From a virus: a DNA stretch of 32,231 nt. Every line of letters starts with the position of its first letter. The first letter of the stretch is position 1. The notes beneath the pieces are model-generated. The model worked only from the letters and a program-made list of their open reading frames with translations. It did no database searches and had not been told where the DNA came from. This document shows positions 31,322 through 32,231 of this stretch, in pieces. The stretch lies in the IMG/VR virus record IMGVR_UViG_3300045994_000454, positions 1 through 32,231 of that record. One strand, given 5' to 3'. The position numbers and the translations under genes are program-made.

Positions 31322-31988
31322 TATTGAGCGTAAAAAATCAGCAGAATTAATAAAAATCGCATACCGACAATATGCAGCATCAAAACTAGGGTGTATGTGG
31401 GAGCTACCTGGAAACTATGAGTTGATTAACGTGCTATCAGCTGATCCGGAAGGGTTATTTTCAATCGCCGAACCATTTGGGTTTACCTGCCGGGATGATA
31501 AAAACCTATATATTATTTTTCGCGGCACAGAATCGTTTGACGACTGGCTAACTAATGCCAATGATGATCAAGTGCAGCATAGTTATGGCCGGGTGCATGA
31601 GGGTTATGACAAACTTTATAATCAAATGTCGCTGTTGATTGGCATTTCTATAGCAAAAAACAGCGGGTTAAATATTATTGTAGCTGGACATAGCCTTGGG
31701 GGCGCATTGGCTACTTTGTGCGCCTTTGAGCTATCAGCGTGGAAACCATACTGCTACACATTCGCCTCACCCAGGGTAGGTAATGATGTGTTTTCTAATA
31801 ATTTTAATAACCGGGTACCCAACTCATTTAGAATTGTTAACATCGACGATATTGTACCCACGTTACCGCTGCCAGTATTTGGAGATTCTATTTATTCTCA
31901 CGTTGGCAGGCCGATTTGTTTTACTAAAAATACCGGGTCGATTACTGGTAACCATAGTATTGATTTGTACTCGATGGAGATGGCATAA
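31311..31988 (+). CDS. Class 3 lipase (alpha/beta hydrolase)
   Basis: 225 residues from ATG 31311 (GGGAAA upstream; ATG 31293 is possible), overlapping the previous gene by 11 bp. Lipase_3 features: LYIIFRGTESFDDWL at 67-80, VHEGYDKLY, nucleophile Ser128 in GHSLGG, FASPRVGND, Asp180 in IDDIVPTLP, His215 in GNHSIDL. All triad residues are present. No signal peptide is seen, so release would need the holin or cell lysis. It occupies the spot where an endolysin is often found. Confidence 0.85.
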   Translation: MDIDIERKKSAELIKIAYRQYAASKLGCMWELPGNYELINVLSADPEGLFSIAEPFGFTCRDDKNLYIIFRGTESFDDWLTNANDDQVQHSYGRVHEGYDKLYNQMSLLIGISIAKNSGLNIIVAGHSLGGALATLCAFELSAWKPYCYTFASPRVGNDVFSNNFNNRVPNSFRIVNIDDIVPTLPLPVFGDSIYSHVGRPICFTKNTGSITGNHSIDLYSMEMA

Positions 31989-32003
31989 TCTCCTTAAAAA
32001 CCT

Positions 32004-32069
32004 ACTGACACATAAATTAAAACTTATTTTAAATCAAAGGTTATAATTATCTAATTACTGACAAATAAA
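32004..32069. repeat. ACTGACAmATAAA direct repeats, possible integrase arm sites
   Basis: ACTGACACATAAA at 32004-32016 and ACTGACAAATAAA at 32057-32069 differ at one base. A weaker ACTGATAACAAA-like copy lies at 32081. They are 38-100 bp from the tRNA-derived core, a usual distance for arm-type integrase sites. Confidence 0.45.
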
Positions 32070-32106
32070 CTACATAACCGACTGATAACAAACAGATGTA
32101 CATATA

Positions 32107-32152
32107 ATTGTGATTCCGGTTGTCGCGGGTTCGAGCCCCGTCGTTCACCCCA
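32107..32152 (+). other. Attachment site: 3' half of tRNA-His
   Basis: Runs from the anticodon loop (TTGTGATTCC, anticodon GTG) through the variable region, T-arm (GCGGG TTCGAGC CCCGT), the acceptor 3' strand CGTTCAC, discriminator C and CCA. The C73 discriminator and GTG anticodon identify tRNA-His. The 5' half is absent, so this is the duplicated core left by integration, the prophage's right boundary. Confidence 0.88.
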
Positions 32153-32231
32153 ATAAATTCAATTAGTTACATTAAATTAGCTCAATAATACGAGTCTTTT
32201 TGATGCAATTCTGATGCACTGACAAATTTGC
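32153..32231. other. DNA beyond the attachment site, host or another element
   Basis: AT-rich with no frame. TGATGCA occurs twice (32200-32217), and ACTGACAAAT recurs at 32218, like the repeats inside the prophage end. Confidence 0.4.

Noticed and set aside
32060-32152. Complete tRNA gene
   Set aside because: The D-arm, the 5' acceptor strand and the 5' side of the anticodon stem are missing, so it cannot be functional.

Overview
The window is the right-hand ~32 kb of an integrated tailed-phage genome (prophage) with a siphovirus gene order. Head genes are HK97-like: P27-type small terminase, large terminase, portal, ClpP-type protease, capsid. Tail genes are lambda-like: tube, G/GT with a -1 frameshift site, tape measure, M, L, K, I, J. 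The host is most likely a gammaproteobacterium: moderate GC, lambda-type tail genes, sigma70-type promoters, and a bacterial tRNA-His 3' end with its C73 discriminator. No gene fixes the genus. No integrase is visible, so the left end of the element lies outside the window. The right end is a 46-bp copy of the 3' half of tRNA-His at 32107-32152, read as the attachment site.

Left block (1-2772, minus strand): an edge-truncated protein built from a 7-residue repeat, several small genes of unknown function, paired terminators, and a CI-like repressor without a visible S24 protease domain. A divergent Cro/YdaS-like gene starts at 2865. A 17-bp operator (consensus TTTAGCrnnnTGCTAAA) occurs between repressor and Cro and again at 826-866. 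At both places its right half forms the -10 box of a sigma70 promoter.

Early/replication block (3147-9598): a short P-loop protein, two convergent minus-strand zinc-binding proteins, a LuxR-type HTH protein with two small membrane proteins, a coiled-coil protein, dNMP kinase, a winged-helix-like protein and a Toprim/SF3 primase-helicase. A 250-bp mirror-image array of GTGCAGGG / CCCTGCAC follows the helicase and is a candidate replication origin. Then come a small protein, a C4 zinc-finger protein and a Q-like antiterminator.

Late block (9599-31988, plus strand): a strong promoter followed at once by a terminator (a lambda pR'-like arrangement), then holin-like and HNH genes, a candidate cos gap, packaging and head genes, tail genes, and a lysis/accessory end. 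Four further terminators lie between late genes, which fits transcription by Q-modified polymerase. Three cargo insertions stand out. One is an AT-rich lectin plus SGNH-esterase protein just after the capsid. One is a minus-strand pair with its own promoter between L and K (RHH protein and partner). One is the distal cassette: holin-like protein, lipobox protein in an overlapping frame, DUF2829/Tad2-like anti-defence protein, and a class 3 lipase. No classical endolysin was recognised.
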